Of a stretch of DNA of 64,000 bases, positions 44,246 to 52,848 are shown in pieces. The stretch is from assembly GCA_964368755.1 (NCBI GenBank), contig CAYJCR010000004.1:41844-105843 (forward strand), written 5' to 3'. This DNA comes from CALVZT01 sp964368755. GTDB lineage: Bacteria > Bacillota > Clostridia > Christensenellales > UBA1242. Numbering within the stretch: position 1 is the first letter of the stretch; each line of letters opens with the position of its first letter. The position numbers and the translations under genes were made by a program. Below the pieces are notes generated by a model that was not told the origin of the DNA, did no database searches, and saw only the letters and a list, made by a program, of their open reading frames with translations.

Positions 44246-45184
44246 TTGAGCAAAATTACTCTCAAAGTTAGGAATCTTACTAAGATGTATGGCACTCGCG
44301 CTGCAGTAGACAACATTTCTTTTGAAGTCTACGAGGGCGAGATTTTTGGTTTCCTTGGACCTAATGGATCTGGCAAATCTACTACTATTAAGTGTATCAC
44401 AGGTCTTGCAAAGCCAACTTCTGGCAAGATCAATATTTGTGGTTATTCTATAACAAAAGATTTTGAGAAAGCAATCGCTTGTGTTGGAGGCATCATTGAG
44501 ACTCCTGAGATGTACAAGAGTTTCAAAGGCATAGACAATCTCAAGTATTACGCTTCTTTGTATCCTAATATTACAAAAGAGAAAATCAATGAGGTAGTCA
44601 ACCTTGTTGGTATGCAGAACCGTATCAATGACAGAGTCAAGACCTATTCTTTGGGAATGAAACAAAGACTCGGTATTGCTCAAGCCCTTCTCCACAACCC
44701 AAAACTTCTTATCCTCGATGAGCCAACCAATGGTCTTGATCCTAATGGTATCTTGGAGATGCGTAATTTTCTTAAACAACTTGCGCATAAGAAGAAGATT
44801 GCAATACTTATATCTAGCCATATCATTGCTGAGATGGAGCTTATATGTGACACAATTGGCATCATAGATAATGGCAAACTTATCAAAGTCAAAACTGTTG
44901 ATCAATTCAAACAACTTGAGAAGAATAAGAAGGTCAAGGCACAAGTTAGTTATCCTAACTACTCTGCTAAGCTTATACTAGACACCTTCAATCCTAATAA
45001 TATTGAAGTCAAAGGCAATGAGATAACTTTTGCTCTTGGCGAAGAAAAGATTCCTGAGATTATCAAATTGCTTAGTGCCAAAGGTATATCAATATATGCT
45101 ATCACTGCAATAACGAAGAGTCTTGAAGATATATTCTTGGAGACTTTGGGAACAAAACTTCTTACACATTCTTCTATCAAATAA
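44246..45184 (+). CDS. ABC transporter ATP-binding protein
   Basis: This is the ATPase of an ABC-2 type exporter. I choose the TTG at 44246 (MSKITLKVRNLTKMYG, 312 residues) because GGGAG lies about 8 nt upstream; the longer ATG frame from 44150 crosses the promoter. Motifs are Walker A GPNGSGKST, the Q-loop region GGIIETPEMYKSF, the signature YSLGMKQRLGIAQALL, Walker B LLILDEPTNGLDP and the switch His in ISSHIIAEME. The GIIETP pattern resembles bacitracin/lantibiotic-resistance type ATPases (BcrA/CcmA-like). It is followed after 14 nt by its permease. Substrate unknown. Confidence 0.93.
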   Translation: MSKITLKVRNLTKMYGTRAAVDNISFEVYEGEIFGFLGPNGSGKSTTIKCITGLAKPTSGKINICGYSITKDFEKAIACVGGIIETPEMYKSFKGIDNLKYYASLYPNITKEKINEVVNLVGMQNRINDRVKTYSLGMKQRLGIAQALLHNPKLLILDEPTNGLDPNGILEMRNFLKQLAHKKKIAILISSHIIAEMELICDTIGIIDNGKLIKVKTVDQFKQLEKNKKVKAQVSYPNYSAKLILDTFNPNNIEVKGNEITFALGEEKIPEIIKLLSAKGISIYAITAITKSLEDIFLETLGTKLLTHSSIK

Positions 45185-45198
45185 AGGAGCACTATCAA

Positions 45199-46956
45199 AT
45201 GCGTGGAACATTTCGTCTCATAAGAGGTGAATTACGAAAAATATTCCTACGACCTGGCATATTCATTATGACAGGGCTTTTGGTATTGGTCATGACTGTT
45301 GCTCCAAAGCTCTTTACCCCATCAGCTAGGACAGATATCACTATTAGTGGACCATCCGGAGAGACTGTGGACGCAAAGTACACTAATTTTGAGAGTATCA
45401 AAGAGAGCTTGTTGGGTGAAATTGATACTTCTAAGTCAAAGATGGATTTTCTTATCAGTCTTGGCGAAGACAATCCTATTACGGACTTAAACATTAAGTA
45501 CAAGGCTGTTGATGATTCATTTGAGTCATATCTTCAAGCCGTAGCAATCGCTGCCAACAATAATCAGAACGTATTCACAAGTAACACAATAGTTACTTTT
45601 ATCAATAATATAAATATATTTAGAGAGAAATTGGTTGATTATACAGAATCGACATACACAAGAATATTCATATCCAAAGACAATTATGAAGGCTTGAAGA
45701 AAGAGTTGGATGAGATGCTCGCTAGAGTTGCAGATTATACTAGTGACTTTGAGTTCCATAACAATGCTGTTACTTATATCAACAATATAGGCTACTTAGG
45801 TACAAATGGATCTATCAAGACATATTTGTCCAAAGCAAAGAACTTGTCTTTCTCAAAGACTGCTTTGCAGAGTTACATTGACAACTACTATACCCCTGTT
45901 ACCCAAGCTGATGGTAAACTTGCAAGTATAGACAATGAACTCAAGGCTTGGATGTTGACCCTTGTTGATGATCAAAGATCTGCTCCAAGCAATCTTGAAG
46001 TATTCGATGAGTATGCTATCAGGTATATATATACTGCCCAATCTTGCACTGCTCTACTTAATGCTGGACTCAATCTAGATGTTACAACAGGATTTACTGA
46101 TGTTGAGATATCTAAGTATATGGGATTTGAGGATTTTTCTCGATATCAGACCAAAGAGATTGTTGTTCGTAATCAATATTTGTTAGATAACGATAAGATA
46201 TTGACGGATTACGCTACTCCTTTTGTTTTCAATACAAATGCCGGCAAGGACACATCATCTCTTGATTATATGTACTTCCTATTGGAGATAATGAGTTTCC
46301 TTATCATAACATATGGAGTTGTGCTTGGTGCAGGTATGATATCTTCAGAGCAATCTGGTGGTACAATCAAGATGCTCGCTGTAAGGCCTTTTAAGCGCAA
46401 TAAGATAATGTTCGGTAAGATCTTCACTACAATGTTCTTTGTGACAGTTTTCATACTTTTGACGGCTCTTGTTGGCTTTATTACAGGTGTTATCATATAT
46501 GGCAATTCTGCAATACAAACAGTTCTTGTTGTATTCAATGCTTCCAATGCTTTTGCCATTAGTCCTGTTGCATTGTTATTCATATATCTACTCTGCTTAT
46601 GGATCAAGGTGCTTATATTTGTTCTTATCGCATTCGCTATATCTACAGTATTCCGTTCATATGTTGGAGCGGTAATAGTATCAGTACTTATCTACTTCTT
46701 GACTATGATAGCATCATTTGTATCAGGTGGAGCAAGCTGGCTCAAGTATATTCCTTTTGCTAATATGGATTTGTTCAAATACTTTGGTGGGTCATTCGTA
46801 CTCAAGTATACAGAGAACTCATTCTTGTCTAACCTATTTGTATCTCCTGTATTCGCAGATACAACAATATTGTATAGTGGTATCATCGTAGGTAGTCTAC
46901 TTATTATACTCAATACTTTGATATATGTTATCTTCAAGAATAGAGATATCAACTAG
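45199..46956 (+). CDS. ABC-2 type transporter permease
   Basis: This is the membrane partner of the ATPase just upstream. In 585 residues there is one N-terminal membrane segment (about 18-36), a large extracytoplasmic region (about 40-345) rich in Asp, Ser and Tyr, then five or six membrane segments at the C-terminus (FLLEIMSFLIITYGVVLGAGM, then MISSEQSGGTIKMLAVRPFKRNKIMFGKI). The EQSGGTIKMLAVRPFKR coupling segment is typical of ABC-2 permeases that pair with BcrA-like ATPases. AAAGGAG precedes the ATG. A strong terminator closes the unit. Confidence 0.92.
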   Translation: MRGTFRLIRGELRKIFLRPGIFIMTGLLVLVMTVAPKLFTPSARTDITISGPSGETVDAKYTNFESIKESLLGEIDTSKSKMDFLISLGEDNPITDLNIKYKAVDDSFESYLQAVAIAANNNQNVFTSNTIVTFINNINIFREKLVDYTESTYTRIFISKDNYEGLKKELDEMLARVADYTSDFEFHNNAVTYINNIGYLGTNGSIKTYLSKAKNLSFSKTALQSYIDNYYTPVTQADGKLASIDNELKAWMLTLVDDQRSAPSNLEVFDEYAIRYIYTAQSCTALLNAGLNLDVTTGFTDVEISKYMGFEDFSRYQTKEIVVRNQYLLDNDKILTDYATPFVFNTNAGKDTSSLDYMYFLLEIMSFLIITYGVVLGAGMISSEQSGGTIKMLAVRPFKRNKIMFGKIFTTMFFVTVFILLTALVGFITGVIIYGNSAIQTVLVVFNASNAFAISPVALLFIYLLCLWIKVLIFVLIAFAISTVFRSYVGAVIVSVLIYFLTMIASFVSGGASWLKYIPFANMDLFKYFGGSFVLKYTENSFLSNLFVSPVFADTTILYSGIIVGSLLIILNTLIYVIFKNRDIN

Positions 46957-46968
46957 TTAAGTTTAATA

Positions 46969-47002
46969 AAAACAAGGCATAATAATATGTCTTGTTTTTT
47001 TA
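46969..47002 (+). terminator. Terminator after the ABC exporter
   Basis: A stem of about 12 bp, AACAAGGCATA with TATGTCTTGTT (one G-U pair), has an ATAA loop and a T-run. Confidence 0.88.
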
Positions 47003-47061
47003 TTGAAAAAATATTGTTATATTTAGATAAGTGTTGTCGCTTGTTTCTTATACCACAAGTC

Positions 47062-47499
47062 TTAACTCAATTTGGCTATCTCTGAGACAGCAATCTCGTC
47101 GCATTTGTTGTTATATTTGTTGTCGGCATGCCCCTTGACTTTGTACCAAGTAACAGTATGTGTTGAGCATAAGTCAAGTAATTGTTGCCATAAGTCTTGA
47201 TTGGCAACTTGCTTCTTGCCAGCAGTACGCCAGTTGTGTAATTGCCAACTTGTGATCCAATCTTGAATAAAGGCATTGCTAACATAAGCTGAGTCTGTGT
47301 ATAAGTTGACATTGCACGCTGTTTTGAGTGCAGAAAGCCCTTGAATTGCCCCCATAAGCTCCATTCTATTGTTGGTTGTGTTCTTCTCCCCACCACTGAT
47401 AATCTTCTCTCTACCGCCATGCAAAAGGATTGCACAATAGCCACCTGGCCCAGGGTTGCCAGAGCAAGCACCGTCAGTATATATATCTACAGTTGCCAT
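47062..47499 (-). CDS. rnhA: Ribonuclease HI
   Basis: RNase HI removes RNA from RNA-DNA hybrids. At 145 residues it is the compact bacterial form. The catalytic acids are in IYTDGACSGNPGPGGY (Asp), NRMELMGAI (Glu), YTDSAYV (Asp) and HADNKYNNKCDEIA (His and Asp). WITSWQLHNWRTAGKKQVANQDLW is the basic handle region seen in the Escherichia coli enzyme. TAGGAG precedes the ATG. It is the last gene in the local minus-strand group, 24 nt after the Nudix gene. Confidence 0.96.
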   Translation of the reverse strand: MATVDIYTDGACSGNPGPGGYCAILLHGGREKIISGGEKNTTNNRMELMGAIQGLSALKTACNVNLYTDSAYVSNAFIQDWITSWQLHNWRTAGKKQVANQDLWQQLLDLCSTHTVTWYKVKGHADNKYNNKCDEIAVSEIAKLS

Positions 47500-47523
47500 G
47501 AATAATTCTCCTATTTTTACCTC

Positions 47524-47988
47524 TTATATTATTGTTATAGTGTGTGATAGTAGATTGAACTTGTCATCAAAATCAAAATATGCTTCTAGTTTCTTCCCTT
47601 CAAGAACTTTTGGTAACCAATATTTGTCATCTGGGAACATTCTATCATATGGAATACTATCTATGTCGAACCAATGAGGGCACATTTCTTCGCTTTCTTT
47701 GGGTTGCCCCTTGTACTCGGTAGCAACAAAGATATACATTGTAACGATAGTCTTCTCGCCTTTGACAACTTCGTCAAATACTACTTTGGCTACCTGTTCA
47801 TACTTTGTTGGGATAACATTGATTTCTTCATAAGTTTCCCTAATCATTGCTTGTTCGACAGATTCATTTGGCTCAAGTTTGCCACCAACTCCATTAAGTT
47901 TGCCAATGCCAAATCCACGTTTTTTCTCAGCAAGAAGTATTTTATTACCTTGCCTTATAAGAAGTAATGTAGTTGTCATTTGTTTCAT
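47524..47988 (-). CDS. Nudix hydrolase, MutT/MTH1-like
   Basis: This is a probable nucleotide-pool sanitising pyrophosphatase. In 154 residues it has the Nudix box GKLEPNESVEQAMIRETYEEINV (Gx5Ex7REUxEExGU with the last Gly as Asn). The preceding KRGFGIGKLNGVGGK closely resembles the MTH1 segment, which in that family binds 8-oxo-dGTP and related purines. The late ECPHW-like EMCPHWFDIDSIPYDRMFPDD also fits the MTH1 group. GAGGGTG precedes ATG 47988. A role in oxidised-nucleotide removal is inferred from the family. Confidence 0.88.
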   Translation of the reverse strand: MKQMTTTLLLIRQGNKILLAEKKRGFGIGKLNGVGGKLEPNESVEQAMIRETYEEINVIPTKYEQVAKVVFDEVVKGEKTIVTMYIFVATEYKGQPKESEEMCPHWFDIDSIPYDRMFPDDKYWLPKVLEGKKLEAYFDFDDKFNLLSHTITII

Positions 47989-48003
47989 ATGTCACCCTCG
48001 TTA

Positions 48004-48648
48004 TCAAATTAATTGTTTGATATTGCGTACAGAATTATCTATATCTATATTATCAAATAGGTATGTTGTTCCACCAAGAGATTTGAATGACAATAGATTC
48101 TTATTGTTATCATTTATAAAAATACTATCTTTGGCACTGATATTCCAAATTTTTAATGCAGTTGTATAGAATTCAATCTCTGGCTTCCTTAATCCGATAT
48201 CGCAAGAGTATATTACTCCGTCGAATACAGAAAAATCTATCATAGTCTTGAGCAATTCAACTATCTCATGGCACATATTAGATAATATATAGAGCTTGTA
48301 TCCGTTTGACTTGAGATAATGAATGAAATCTATAGTCTTGTTGTATATATAATTATTTGATCTCTGTAATACTTGATTGAATAAGTATTTTACCAAATCT
48401 TTTGGTTCATCACATACTTTTAGTATTTCATTTAGAACATAATCTTTGTTTACAAGTCCCTTGTCCCACATATGAAAGCATTCCATAGGTAAATATTTGG
48501 ATACAAACTCGCACAATGTCATTTGACCATATTTGCTGGAATATTGGCTTAGCTCATCTGTAATAATTTGCGTTACAGTAGGATTACTGATGCCTCTTAT
48601 CACTCCATCCATATCGAATATAATGTTTTGCAATAATTTTTTCTTCAT
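48004..48648 (-). CDS. HAD superfamily hydrolase
   Basis: This is a haloacid dehalogenase-like phosphatase, substrate unknown. The 214-residue protein has motif I IIFDMDGVIRG (Asp12, Asp14), a helical cap (about 20-90), motif II YILSNMCH (Ser), motif III Lys in GLRKPEIEFY, and motif IV SIFINDNNKN, where the usual first Asp of the pair is Asn. The SNM/RKPE context places it in the HAD-IA group with the HAD-like phosphatases YihX-type. There is no Shine-Dalgarno sequence; an extended -10 (TGCTATAAT) ends 6 nt before the ATG, so the mRNA may be leaderless. Confidence 0.88.
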   Translation of the reverse strand: MKKKLLQNIIFDMDGVIRGISNPTVTQIITDELSQYSSKYGQMTLCEFVSKYLPMECFHMWDKGLVNKDYVLNEILKVCDEPKDLVKYLFNQVLQRSNNYIYNKTIDFIHYLKSNGYKLYILSNMCHEIVELLKTMIDFSVFDGVIYSCDIGLRKPEIEFYTTALKIWNISAKDSIFINDNNKNLLSFKSLGGTTYLFDNIDIDNSVRNIKQLI

Positions 48649-48654
48649 AACTTG

Positions 48655-48663
48655 ATTATAGCA
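48655..48663 (-). promoter_or_regulatory. Extended -10 promoter of the HAD gene, 6 nt before its ATG
   Basis: On the minus strand TGCTATAAT (48663-48655) is followed by CAAGTT and ATG. A possible -35 (TTGTTT) lies 16 bp upstream of the hexamer. Confidence 0.65.
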
Positions 48664-48744
48664 TAATGTTTTTCAAAAACAAAGTAAGTTAAATAACAAA
48701 GTTAGTAGAGTGTATAATAGTTGCCATTCTTCACTCTTTTCTTC

Positions 48745-48780
48745 AATAAAAAATCACTTGTGTTAGATTACAAGTGATTT
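48745..48780 (-). terminator. Terminator after tRNA-Trp
   Basis: AAATCACTTGT and ACAAGTGATTT form an 11-bp stem with an 8-nt loop, followed on the minus strand by a T-run (TTTTTTATT with stem bases). Confidence 0.88.
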
Positions 48781-48786
48781 ATATTA

Positions 48787-48861
48787 TGGCAGGGGAAGAG
48801 GGATTTGAACCCCCAACCAATGGTTTTGGAGACCACTACTCTACCGTTGAGCCATTCCCCT
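48787..48861 (-). tRNA. tRNA-Trp (CCA anticodon)
   Basis: 75 nt including an encoded CCA end. The acceptor AGGGGAA pairs with TTCCCCT; the D-arm has GGCTCAACGGTAGAG, the anticodon loop reads CTCCAAA with CCA, and the T-arm has GGGTTCAAATCCC. A terminator follows. Confidence 0.97.
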
Positions 48862-48895
48862 ACGCGACTCCCTTATTATATAAAAAAAACTTCGA

Positions 48896-49726
48896 TTAGT
48901 CAATAACTTTATCGAAGTTGAGATTATTATTTGCAAAGTTCTGAAAGTTTTTGTATAAAATGTTTTCTATATCCTTCCATGAATAGCCAAGCACAGTTAG
49001 TTTATTCGACAACAAGCGTTCTATTGTCGCGTAATCACTAGCTACAAGATGGTCGCTTCCGAATATATCAGTCCCCAATCCTATATTATCTGCGCCATAT
49101 TTTTGAACAAAATAATCTATGTGCTTTATGACATCATCAAAGTTTGCATTGCTATATGACAAAAAATAATCAACAAGGTTTATGCCAAGATATCCATTAG
49201 TAGCATATATATTCTTTATATGTTCGTCGGTTAAGTTCCTTGAATGATGACACAATGAATAAATATTCGAATGCGAACAAAATATCGGCTTTGTAGATAT
49301 CTCAAATATATCATCAATACTTTTGTGATTGAGATGAGATATATCTACTACCATACCATCAGATTCTAGTTTTTGCACAAGCTTCTTACCAATGCTAGAC
49401 AGTTTGCTTTTGCCTTCAGCCCCACCTGCATATTGATTGTCGTAGTTCCAAGTAAGCCCGCAAGCAGATACTTGATTATCTAGTAATGCCTTGTAGTTGC
49501 TTGCGTCTAAAAAGGAGCAATCTTCGATAGATAACAACATATTACCATTAGAGTATGCATCTATCACTTGCCTATATGAATGAAGTTTTGTAACTATATT
49601 ATGGGACTCTGTTGTCCAAAATGCTGCATTTATACAAGCCGCATCATGAAGACTTTTGATATATTTTTTCTTCTGTCCAAATAACTTGAGGTGTGTAAGA
49701 AAATCATTGTGACTATCACTTATCAT
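48896..49726 (-). CDS. M19 family (renal dipeptidase-like) metallopeptidase
   Basis: This is a membrane dipeptidase-like zinc enzyme, here without a signal peptide or anchor. In 276 residues the metal ligands are seen as DSHND at the N-terminus (HxD), a central LTWNYDNQYAGGAEG, DISHLNHKS, PIFCSHSN and HHSRNLTDEHI (His ligands), and GLGTDIFGSDHL near the end. The length is a little short of the usual 300-400. There is no Shine-Dalgarno sequence; TATACT ends exactly 6 nt before the ATG, which fits a leaderless mRNA, but no convincing -35 is seen. It follows rny's terminator on the same strand. Substrate unknown. Confidence 0.88.
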   Translation of the reverse strand: MISDSHNDFLTHLKLFGQKKKYIKSLHDAACINAAFWTTESHNIVTKLHSYRQVIDAYSNGNMLLSIEDCSFLDASNYKALLDNQVSACGLTWNYDNQYAGGAEGKSKLSSIGKKLVQKLESDGMVVDISHLNHKSIDDIFEISTKPIFCSHSNIYSLCHHSRNLTDEHIKNIYATNGYLGINLVDYFLSYSNANFDDVIKHIDYFVQKYGADNIGLGTDIFGSDHLVASDYATIERLLSNKLTVLGYSWKDIENILYKNFQNFANNNLNFDKVID

Positions 49727-49806
49727 ATGAATAGTATATGATATTCTATGTATTAGTGCTATATGAATAAATATTTATGTATATGTATAAATATACACAA
49801 TGGTGT

Positions 49807-49837
49807 ATAAAAAAGCACTACAATTATGTAATGCTTT
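49807..49837 (-). terminator. Terminator after rny
   Basis: On the minus strand AAAGCATTAC pairs with GTAGTGCTTT (one T-G pair) around a 6-nt loop, then a T-run. It lies 14 bp beyond the rny stop. Confidence 0.85.
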
Positions 49838-49850
49838 ATGTACTTATAGA

Positions 49851-51401
49851 TTATTTTGCATACTCAGTACTACGAGATTCTCTTATAACATTGACTTTGA
49901 TTTGTCCAGGATACTCCATCTCTTCTTCAATCTTCTTAGCAATATCTTTGGCTAAGAATACAAGTTTTGCATCATCGACTTCTTCAGGCTTGACTATGAT
50001 ACGTACTTCTCTACCTGCTTGTATGGCAAAAGATTTCTCAACCCCTTTGAATCCATTGGCAATCTCTTCTAGTTGTTGCAATCTCTTGATATAGTTCTCA
50101 AGTGATTCTCTACGAGCACCAGGTCTACTACTTGATATAGCATCGGCTGCTTGTACAAGGATAGCTTCAACAGATTTGTATTCGACATCTCCATGGTGAG
50201 CTTCGATACAATGTATAACTGCTGGGCTTTCTTTGTACTTCTTCGCAAGATCAACACCAATTGTTACGTGTGTACCTTCTGTCTCATGGTCAATAGATTT
50301 GCCGATATCATGAAGGAGTCCTCCACGTTTGGCAATCTTGATGTCTGCGCCTATCTCTGCTGCAAGCATACCAGCAATATGACATACTTCCAAGCTATGT
50401 TTCAATACATTCTGTCCATAACTAGTACGGAACTTCAATCTACCTAGTAGTTTGACAAGCTCAGGATGTAGTCCAACGATATTGGCTTCGAATATTGCAT
50501 TCTCACCAGCTTCTTTGATATTGGCTTCGACATCACGTTGGGCTTTCTCAACTATTTCTTCTATTCTTGCTGGGTGGATACGTCCATCCATAAGTAATTT
50601 TTCCAAAGATAATCTTGCGACTTCTCTTCTGACTGGGTCGAATCCAGACAAGACAACTGCTTCTGGTGTATCGTCTATGATAAGGTCAATACCAGTTGCA
50701 TTCTCTATCGCTCTGATATTCCTTCCTTCCCTTCCGATTATTCTGCCTTTCATCTCATCATTTGGAAGTGGAACAACTGTTACTGTAACTTCTGATGTTT
50801 GGTCTGCGGCATACTTCTGAATAGCAAGAGATATAATATCTTTTGATTTCTTGGCTGCTTCATCTTTGGCTTGTTGCTCAATGTCTCTGATGAGTCCTGC
50901 AGCATCGTGCTTAGCTTCTTCCTCAAATTTGTTAATTAACATCTTCTTGGCATCATCTTTGCTCATCTGTGCTACTTTCTCTAGTTCTGTAGCAATCTGT
51001 TTGTTGAGTACTTCTGTCTCTTCCTTGATCTTGTCAAGTTGAGCATCTTTCTGTTGGAGTTTTTTCTGATCCTGTTCGAGTCCTTCGATCTTTTTGTCAA
51101 TAGACTCTTCTTTTCGGCTGATTGCTTCTTCTCTTTGAAGGATTCTGTTCTCAGCTTTCATAATTTCATTTCTACGTTCATCAATCTCTTCATCACATTT
51201 ACGTTTGAGTGTATGAACTTCTTCTTTGGCTTCTAGTATAGCCTCTTTCTTTAGCGTCTTTGCCTCTGCGTAAGCATTCTCTAATACCTTAGCTGCACTG
51301 CTCTTGGACTTAGAAGCCTTCCTACTCATAAGGAATACTGCCAATCCAAAACCAATACCAATGCCTCCGACAACAGCAAGACAAATCCATAATGCTGTCA
51401 T
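49851..51401 (-). CDS. rny: Ribonuclease Y
   Basis: RNase Y is the membrane-bound endoribonuclease that starts mRNA decay in Firmicutes. The 516-residue protein has one N-terminal membrane segment (about 3-25), a long coiled coil (about 30-190, with KEEVHTLKRKCDEEIDERRNEI-like heptads), the KH domain GRIIGREGRNIRAIENATGID (written within 20 residues as GRIIGREGRNIRAIENATG), and the HD domain with GGLLHDIGKSIDHE and IEAHHGD. AAGGGG precedes the ATG. A promoter about 190 nt upstream gives a long leader. Confidence 0.97.
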   Translation of the reverse strand: MTALWICLAVVGGIGIGFGLAVFLMSRKASKSKSSAAKVLENAYAEAKTLKKEAILEAKEEVHTLKRKCDEEIDERRNEIMKAENRILQREEAISRKEESIDKKIEGLEQDQKKLQQKDAQLDKIKEETEVLNKQIATELEKVAQMSKDDAKKMLINKFEEEAKHDAAGLIRDIEQQAKDEAAKKSKDIISLAIQKYAADQTSEVTVTVVPLPNDEMKGRIIGREGRNIRAIENATGIDLIIDDTPEAVVLSGFDPVRREVARLSLEKLLMDGRIHPARIEEIVEKAQRDVEANIKEAGENAIFEANIVGLHPELVKLLGRLKFRTSYGQNVLKHSLEVCHIAGMLAAEIGADIKIAKRGGLLHDIGKSIDHETEGTHVTIGVDLAKKYKESPAVIHCIEAHHGDVEYKSVEAILVQAADAISSSRPGARRESLENYIKRLQQLEEIANGFKGVEKSFAIQAGREVRIIVKPEEVDDAKLVFLAKDIAKKIEEEMEYPGQIKVNVIRESRSTEYAK

Positions 51402-51429
51402 AATTTCCCCTTTTATTAAAATAAATTAG

Positions 51430-51614
51430 TCCTCTTCGCTATAAATTAGCGAATCTATGTATACTCAGGGCATAATACACCCCAAGCGAAAAGTATTTAG
51501 GTATATAAATATTGTAATATGTTAGTGTCCTAACATAATAATTACTACCCTAGTATCAAATTATGTAATAATCTAATACATAATCATTGTAACTAAAATC
51601 GTTGCAGATGTCAA
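51430..51614 (-). promoter_or_regulatory. rny promoter and long 5' leader
   Basis: On the minus strand TTGACA (51614-51609), 17 bp, TACAAT (51591-51586). The leader to rny is about 175 nt and includes a 7-bp hairpin TTCGCTA/TAGCGAA (around 51435-51455) and a small GTTAG/CTAAC hairpin (around 51521-51534). No known riboswitch is recognised. Confidence 0.75.
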
Positions 51615-51652
51615 ACATATTATTATCAATAAAGTTGTTCAACATAATTTTA

Positions 51653-51680
51653 CAAAAAAATACACAGACATAGTCTGTGT
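51653..51680 (-). terminator. Terminator after thiI
   Basis: On the minus strand ACACAGAC/GTCTGTGT with a TAT loop is followed by A and seven T. Confidence 0.92.
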
Positions 51681-51689
51681 AAATATAAT

Positions 51690-52844
51690 TTAATCAATAA
51701 GTATAGTCTCAATGTTGTCAATTGCTTGATTGATAAGTCCTTCGACATCGAGTTTGCTCTCATTATACTGTATCTTATCCTCTTTTGGCTTAGTTACAGG
51801 GTTGTCTGGCAAGAATACGCTACAGCAATCTTCATATGGAAGAATCGAAGTCTCGTATGTTCCAATATGTTTTGCAAGGCTCATAATATCGACTTTGTCA
51901 TATGCTATAAGGGGTCTTAGCACAGGCAATTTTTCTACAGCCTGATTGGTAATAGTTATACTCTCGACAGTCTGACTAGCAACTTGAGCAAGATTCTCAC
52001 CGGTAATAATGGCTTGAGCATTCAAGTTATTGGCTACTCTCTCTGCAATCTTCATCATAAATCTTCTGACAAGAATCACCATATAATTGCTATCACAATG
52101 TTTGTGTATCTCTTCCTGAATCTTAGTGAATGGTACAACGTGCAATCTAAACTTCCCGGCAAAATTGCTCATCAACTTGGCTAATGATATGACTTTGTCC
52201 TTGGCTTGTTGGCTTGTATATGGGAATGAATGGAAGTGTATTGCTTCACAATACAATCCTCTTTTTGCCATAAGGAAACCTGCTACTGGGCTATCTATAC
52301 CACCACTAAGTAGAAGTAATCCTTTGCCGGCAGTACCCAATGGCAACCCGCCAACACATGGTATCTTGTCATAATAGATATAAGTCTTACCATTCTCACG
52401 TATGTCGATATTGATAGTTGTCTCTGGCTCTACAACATTGACAGCGACATTAGGATTGTTGTCAAGAACGACTCCTCCAATATGTGCTGACAACTCGTAT
52501 GAGCTCATAGGAAATCTCTTATCTGCTCTCTTGGTCTGGACTTTGAAAGTCTTGGTTTGAATCTCAATCTTGCTACAAATGTTCTCTATTGCCTCAAGAT
52601 TGGACGCTACTTCATCTGCTATACTCAAAGATACTAGTCCAAATACGTTCTTGAGTCTCTCTACTAGTGACATATAGTCCTCGTTGAGATTTGTTACAAC
52701 TAGCCTGCCAATAGTCTTTGTTAGAGTTGCTCCGTATGTATTTGTTATTTTCTTTACATTGTGAAAAAGAGTATTCTCAAAGAATGCTCTATTCTTACCT
52801 TTTAAGAATATTTCTCCAAACCTTAGTAATAAAACTTTATTCAA
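51690..52844 (-). CDS. thiI: tRNA 4-thiouridine synthase ThiI
   Basis: ThiI makes s4U8 in tRNA using persulfide sulfur from a cysteine desulfurase, and feeds thiamine synthesis in some bacteria. I choose the TTG at 52844 (MNKVLLLRFGEIFLKGKNR, 384 residues) because AAAGGA lies 8 nt upstream; the ATG at 52865 lies inside iscS without a clear site. It has the N-terminal ferredoxin-like part, the THUMP domain and the PP-loop LLLSGGIDSPVAGF. The C-terminal rhodanese domain of the E. coli protein is absent, as usual in Firmicutes. It directly follows iscS, the likely sulfur donor. Confidence 0.95.
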   Translation of the reverse strand: MNKVLLLRFGEIFLKGKNRAFFENTLFHNVKKITNTYGATLTKTIGRLVVTNLNEDYMSLVERLKNVFGLVSLSIADEVASNLEAIENICSKIEIQTKTFKVQTKRADKRFPMSSYELSAHIGGVVLDNNPNVAVNVVEPETTINIDIRENGKTYIYYDKIPCVGGLPLGTAGKGLLLLSGGIDSPVAGFLMAKRGLYCEAIHFHSFPYTSQQAKDKVISLAKLMSNFAGKFRLHVVPFTKIQEEIHKHCDSNYMVILVRRFMMKIAERVANNLNAQAIITGENLAQVASQTVESITITNQAVEKLPVLRPLIAYDKVDIMSLAKHIGTYETSILPYEDCCSVFLPDNPVTKPKEDKIQYNESKLDVEGLINQAIDNIETILID

Positions 52845-52848
52845 CTTA